A stretch of 64,000 nt of DNA from Thermoplasmata archaeon (GTDB lineage: Archaea > Thermoplasmatota > Thermoplasmata > Lutacidiplasmatales > UBA184): positions 1,157,933 through 1,221,932 of the forward strand of contig JAKIWE010000001.1 in assembly GCA_022750195.1 (NCBI GenBank), in the 5' to 3' direction. How positions within the stretch are numbered: position 1 is the stretch's first letter; each line of letters starts with the position of its first letter. A model generated the notes under the pieces. It saw only the letters and a list, made by a program, of their open reading frames with translations. It was not told the DNA's origin and made no database searches. Below, one piece after another: positions 60,611 to 64,000 of the stretch. The translations under genes were made by a program, and so were the position numbers.

Positions 60611-61606
60611 TCAGCCCGGGGGGGCGAGCCCGCCGGCGGGAGGCGCAGCCAGGTACTTGTCGTAACCGTCCAGAAGCGCGGTGAACCCTAGCAGCAGGAA
60701 GATCGTGCCCACGGCACCGATCAGCGCGGCGTACGAAATCAGGAGGCTCAACACACTCCCGAAGCCGAGGACGACTCCGCAGAGGATGTACTGGCGCCCC
60801 GCGTTCAAACGCGCGAGCGCCTCGGGAGTTGCGACGCCCGCGATCGCCTCCCGCAGACTGGTCGAGGCGAAGTAGTAGAGGAGGAAGTTGAACACCGAAC
60901 CGAGGAGGGCCACGCCGGCGAGGTAGTACACCAGCGTCGTCCCGAGTGAGGTAGTCACGTTCGTGGGCGAGTTGGTGAACTGACCGGTGGTGTTGTTGAG
61001 GTGGAGCGAGCCGCCCACCGCCGCGAAAATCGCCGCAACGAGGATGACCAGGGCGATGACGATCGCCACGATGTAGAGGAGGAAGGTCCAGACCGTGTAC
61101 GAGTAGTTCTTTTTCGCGGCCTGGGCGTGATGGAACTGCGAGGCCCCCATCGCTCCGGACTCACTCGCGATCCGACGGATGCCGTCGCGCCACCGAACCC
61201 AGGCAATGATCGTGAGAATCAGGAGGACGATCACGAGCACGGCTCCGAGCGCGGCAAGGGCGGCGACGGCCGCGATCGCCGCGCCGCCGGTGAAGGTCGA
61301 CGAACCGCTGCTACCGGGACCGATCCCCCCCACTCCGCCGAGGTACGCGCTCCGCGTCGCGATGGAAACGACCGCGCCGAGCACGGCACCGATCACCTGG
61401 ATGATCACGAGCACGCGGTAGAGGGAGATCGAGGAGCGAATCCGCTCGGCGCCGTACCGCGTCTGGCTCCCGGAGGCGAACGAAGGCATCCCCCAGCCCC
61501 CAGTGGGCATCGGGGCGCCGGAGGGGAGCGGCGTAGCCCAGGGGATCGACGGTCCCGGGGGGGGGGTTTCGGAGGGCGGGGGAGGGTTCTGCATGGGGAC
61601 AGCCAT
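60611..61606 (-). CDS. Multi-pass membrane protein with Pro-rich N-terminus
   Basis: 331 residues. The first ~60 are Pro/Gly/Ser-rich and probably cytoplasmic. Five to six hydrophobic segments follow: VLVIIQVIGAVLGAVVSIA; AALGAVLVIVLLILTIIAWV; TFLLYIVAIVIALVILVAAI; VYYLAGVALLGSVFNFLLYY; and a long C-terminal pair. The layout recalls archaeal DUF973-type proteins, but I am not certain. The function is unknown. ATG 61606 is about 20 bases from a TATA-like GATTTATCGA (61621-61630); ATG 61594 at 32 bases is an alternative start. Confidence 0.7.
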   Translation of the reverse strand: MAVPMQNPPPPSETPPPGPSIPWATPLPSGAPMPTGGWGMPSFASGSQTRYGAERIRSSISLYRVLVIIQVIGAVLGAVVSIATRSAYLGGVGGIGPGSSGSSTFTGGAAIAAVAALAALGAVLVIVLLILTIIAWVRWRDGIRRIASESGAMGASQFHHAQAAKKNYSYTVWTFLLYIVAIVIALVILVAAIFAAVGGSLHLNNTTGQFTNSPTNVTTSLGTTLVYYLAGVALLGSVFNFLLYYFASTSLREAIAGVATPEALARLNAGRQYILCGVVLGFGSVLSLLISYAALIGAVGTIFLLLGFTALLDGYDKYLAAPPAGGLAPPG

Positions 61607-61620
61607 CGACCGAGACGAGG

Positions 61621-61630
61621 TCGATAAATC
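61621..61630 (-). promoter_or_regulatory. TATA box of the multi-pass membrane protein gene
   Basis: Minus-strand GATTTATCGA lies in the gap after the ribH stop (61689). It is centred about 20 bases before ATG 61606 and 32 before ATG 61594, so the gene seems to be transcribed separately from the riboflavin operon. Confidence 0.55.
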
Positions 61631-61688
61631 TTCCTCCGCCGGAGGTCGACGGGAGGCGACCGCCGAACGTCCGGGCAGGAACGTCGGC

Positions 61689-62126
61689 CTACGACTGCAG
61701 TTCTCGCAACCGGTGGACCATCTTCACGACGGCCCGGACCGCGCTGGCGGCGTTCTCGATCCGGTCCTGGGCCTGAAGGCGAGTCTCTCCCGGGCCGGAG
61801 ATGCCGAGGCCGAGCGGCTTTCCGTGCTCCACCGCGAGGTCCGTGAGCTTCCTCGAGGCCTGGTTCATCACGACCTGGTCGTGGTCGGTCTCGCCCTCGA
61901 TGACGGCGCCGAGGGTGACGACGGCGTCGATCGTCGGCTTGCCCATCAACGCGTTCACGGCGAGCGGCATGTCGAAGACGCCGGGCGTCTTCACCACGGG
62001 TCCGAGGGTGGCGCCGAGGAAAGCGACCTCCTCCTTCGCCCGCTCGATCATCAAGAGCGTGACGTCGTAGTTGAACTCGCTCGCGACCAAGGCGACCGTG
62101 ATCCCTTCTCCTGCCCGCTTCGGCAT
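61689..62126 (-). CDS. ribH: 6,7-dimethyl-8-ribityllumazine synthase
   Basis: Condenses the pyrimidine intermediate with 3,4-dihydroxybutanone phosphate. 145 residues. Motifs: ALVASEFNYDVTLLMIERAK, VKTPGVFDMPLAVNAL, TLGAVIEGETDHDQVVMNQA and GISGPGETRLQAQDRIENAA. The ATG at 62126 has AAGGAG about seven bases upstream. Last gene of the operon ribB-ribL-ribC-ribH. Archaeal members form large hollow assemblies. Confidence 0.95.
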   Translation of the reverse strand: MPKRAGEGITVALVASEFNYDVTLLMIERAKEEVAFLGATLGPVVKTPGVFDMPLAVNALMGKPTIDAVVTLGAVIEGETDHDQVVMNQASRKLTDLAVEHGKPLGLGISGPGETRLQAQDRIENAASAVRAVVKMVHRLRELQS

Positions 62127-62162
62127 CGTTGCTCCTTCGACCTTCCTTCCGGTGACTTGTGA

Positions 62163-63062
<900 letters not shown>

Positions 63063-63084
<22 letters not shown>

Positions 63085-63791
63085 GCCTCGAGGATCGAGC
63101 GGCCTTCCAGGAAGACGAAGCCGTGGGCGTCGGCGTACCGGCGTGCCGCCTCCGGCGACCGCGGTCCCCCGGAGTCGCCCAGCATCTCACAGACGGTGGC
63201 CGATTCGGCGAGTCCGGCCATCCGGGCGAGCGAGATGGCGAGTTCCGTATGTCCTTTTCGTTCCCCGAGGAGCTTCGGGGCGCTGTACAGCAGCGGGAGG
63301 TGGCCGGGGGAGGTGAACTCGGCGACGAACCTCTCGCGGAGCGGGCCGTCGTCGAGCTTCTGCGCGGCGCGGACGAGCTCGCCGATGCCCCGGATCGTCG
63401 TCGCCCGGTCGCGGTCCGGCACCCCGGTGAAGTTCGACCGGTGGTTGACGGTGATTCCGAAGGAGCTTCGGCGGTCGTACCGGAGCGTCTGTTGCCGGAC
63501 GCCGGAGAGGACCGGGTAGGCGCCCTCCCCCAGCGCGAGCAGGTCGGAAAAGAACGGGAGTCCGAGCCGGGTGCGGAGCTCCTCGGAGATCGCGGTGCAG
63601 ATGAGACCTCCCGCGTCGTGGCGAAGGAGGCGGACGAGCTCGGGCGTCGCCCGCTCGGAGAGGATGACCAGGTCGGTCTCCCCCTCCCGGTCGGGCGCGT
63701 CGAAGAGGAGGACCGGTTCGCCGGCGGCGAGGCTGTCGCCGGCCGCCGCGACGGCGGCGGGGACCCGAAGCGGCCGGGGGACCGGCATCAT
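63063..63791 (-). CDS. ribB: 3,4-dihydroxy-2-butanone 4-phosphate synthase
   Basis: Makes the four-carbon riboflavin precursor from ribulose-5-phosphate. 242 residues: VLLFDAPDREGETDLVILSE with the catalytic acidic loop, ELVRLLRHDAGGLICTAISE, FGITVNHRSNFTGVPDRDRA and the late ERKGHTELAISLARMAGLAE. No GTP cyclohydrolase II domain is fused. First gene of the riboflavin operon; its ATG at 63791 is about 28 bases after a TATA box, next to an inverted repeat. Confidence 0.95.
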
Positions 63792-63815
63792 CGGCCCTCG
63801 AAGCCGCGGGCTAGA

Positions 63816-63824
63816 TGATAAAGT
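63816..63824 (-). promoter_or_regulatory. TATA box of the riboflavin operon
   Basis: Minus-strand ACTTTATCA is centred about 28 bases before the ribB ATG, as in the other leaderless-type promoters of this window. Confidence 0.6.
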
Positions 63825-63834
63825 CGGCGTAGTT

Positions 63835-63848
63835 ACTCATAAATGAGT
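63835..63848. promoter_or_regulatory. Perfect inverted repeat upstream of the riboflavin promoter (possible operator)
   Basis: ACTCAT (63835-63840), two bases, ATGAGT (63843-63848). It lies about 22 bases upstream of the ribB TATA box, between the 16S rRNA 3' end and the operon. Archaeal riboflavin genes can be controlled by the kinase-repressor RbkR, whose sites are inverted repeats; whether this matches is not known to me. Confidence 0.45.
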
Positions 63849-63921
63849 TGATGGCCCGGTCGGAGGGGGAGGGGCTGTCGAACTCTCGCTGCGAGAACGA
63901 TTACGACCTCGCTCCAGTCCA

Positions 63922-63939
63922 CCCTTCCCGAAAGAAGGG
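63922..63939. terminator. Stem-loop just downstream of 16S rRNA
   Basis: CCCTT (63922-63926) pairs with AAGGG (63935-63939) around an 8-base loop, 9 bases beyond the 16S 3' end. It could be part of the 3' processing stem or a terminator. Another small hairpin, TCTCG/CGAGA, lies at 63884-63896. Confidence 0.4.
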
Positions 63940-63947
63940 CGTCTGTT

Positions 63948-64000
63948 AGGAGGTGATCCATCTGCAGGTTCCCCTACAGATACCTTGTTACGACTTAGTC
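63948..64000 (-). rRNA. rrs: 16S ribosomal RNA, 3' end (partial)
   Basis: On the minus strand the last 53 bases contain GTCGTAACAAGGTATCTGTA, GGGGAACCTGCAGATGGATC and the terminal ACCTCCT, the universal 3' end with the anti-Shine-Dalgarno. The helix-45 region variant (ATCTGTAGGGG...CCTGCAGAT) fits archaea. No 23S gene or tRNA spacer follows before ribB. Confidence 0.97.

Overview
This is a GC-rich archaeal chromosome segment that most likely comes from Thermoplasmatota. The domain is set by archaeal PheS/PheT, SRP54, the exosome subunit Csl4, primase large subunit PriL, an ATP-dependent DNA ligase, Pth2, the archaeal riboflavin enzymes (RibC type, RibL), RtcB, an intron-containing tRNA-Leu, and TATA boxes placed about 25-28 bases before several start codons. 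The class is suggested by the 16S rRNA 3' end at the right edge: it is followed directly by the riboflavin operon, with no spacer tRNA or 23S gene, and unlinked rRNA genes are known in Thermoplasmatales. Three sedolisin (S53) peptidases, a family known for acid-active enzymes, plus oligopeptide uptake genes point to an acid-adapted, peptide-using heterotroph. A high-GC acid-soil lineage is a guess only.

Layout. 1-4.3 kb: methylmalonyl-CoA mutase (cut by the edge) and pheST. 4.3-8.8 kb: a giant solute-binding protein with a pilin-like N-terminus, an ACT protein and a small C2H2 finger protein. 8.8-15.4 kb: an arginine operon (ACT protein, argC, argJ, argB, argG, argH). 15.4-19.7 kb: sedolisin 1 and a GltD-like oxidoreductase. 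19.8-22.1 kb: SRP54, a membrane protein and pth2. 22.2-31.2 kb: an oligopeptide ABC transporter (two permeases, two ATPases, a small membrane protein) converging on a second giant binding protein. 31.3-37.6 kb: rpe, DNA ligase, PRC-barrel protein, tRNA-Leu(UAA), an rRNA-type methyltransferase, csl4, a SHMT-like gene and a methyltransferase. 37.7-44.4 kb: a surface protein and a 1655-residue sedolisin that share a C-terminal module. 44.6-46.0 kb: a lone TnpB. 46.1-49.8 kb: AK6-type kinase, CDP-alcohol phosphatidyltransferase, priL and an M50 protease. 49.9-54.1 kb: sedolisin 3 with PKD domains. 54.1-61.6 kb: rtcB, a zinc-ribbon membrane protein, a biotin carboxylase/transcarboxylase-like operon with birA, and a membrane protein. 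61.7-64 kb: ribB-ribL-ribC-ribH and the 16S 3' end.

A possible reading of how the genes work together (inference): surface sedolisins cut external protein; peptides are caught by membrane-anchored binding proteins and imported by the Dpp-type transporter; propionyl-CoA from amino-acid breakdown passes through the biotin enzyme and methylmalonyl-CoA mutase. The most unusual theme is the repeated pairing of extracellular domains with a single membrane span and a short cytoplasmic zinc module (C2H2 finger or zinc ribbon).

Genes are densely packed. No gap above 300 bases lacks a gene; the longest, 8250-8532, holds only a TATA-like element and otherwise nothing I recognise. I saw no CRISPR array, integrase, prophage or replication origin.
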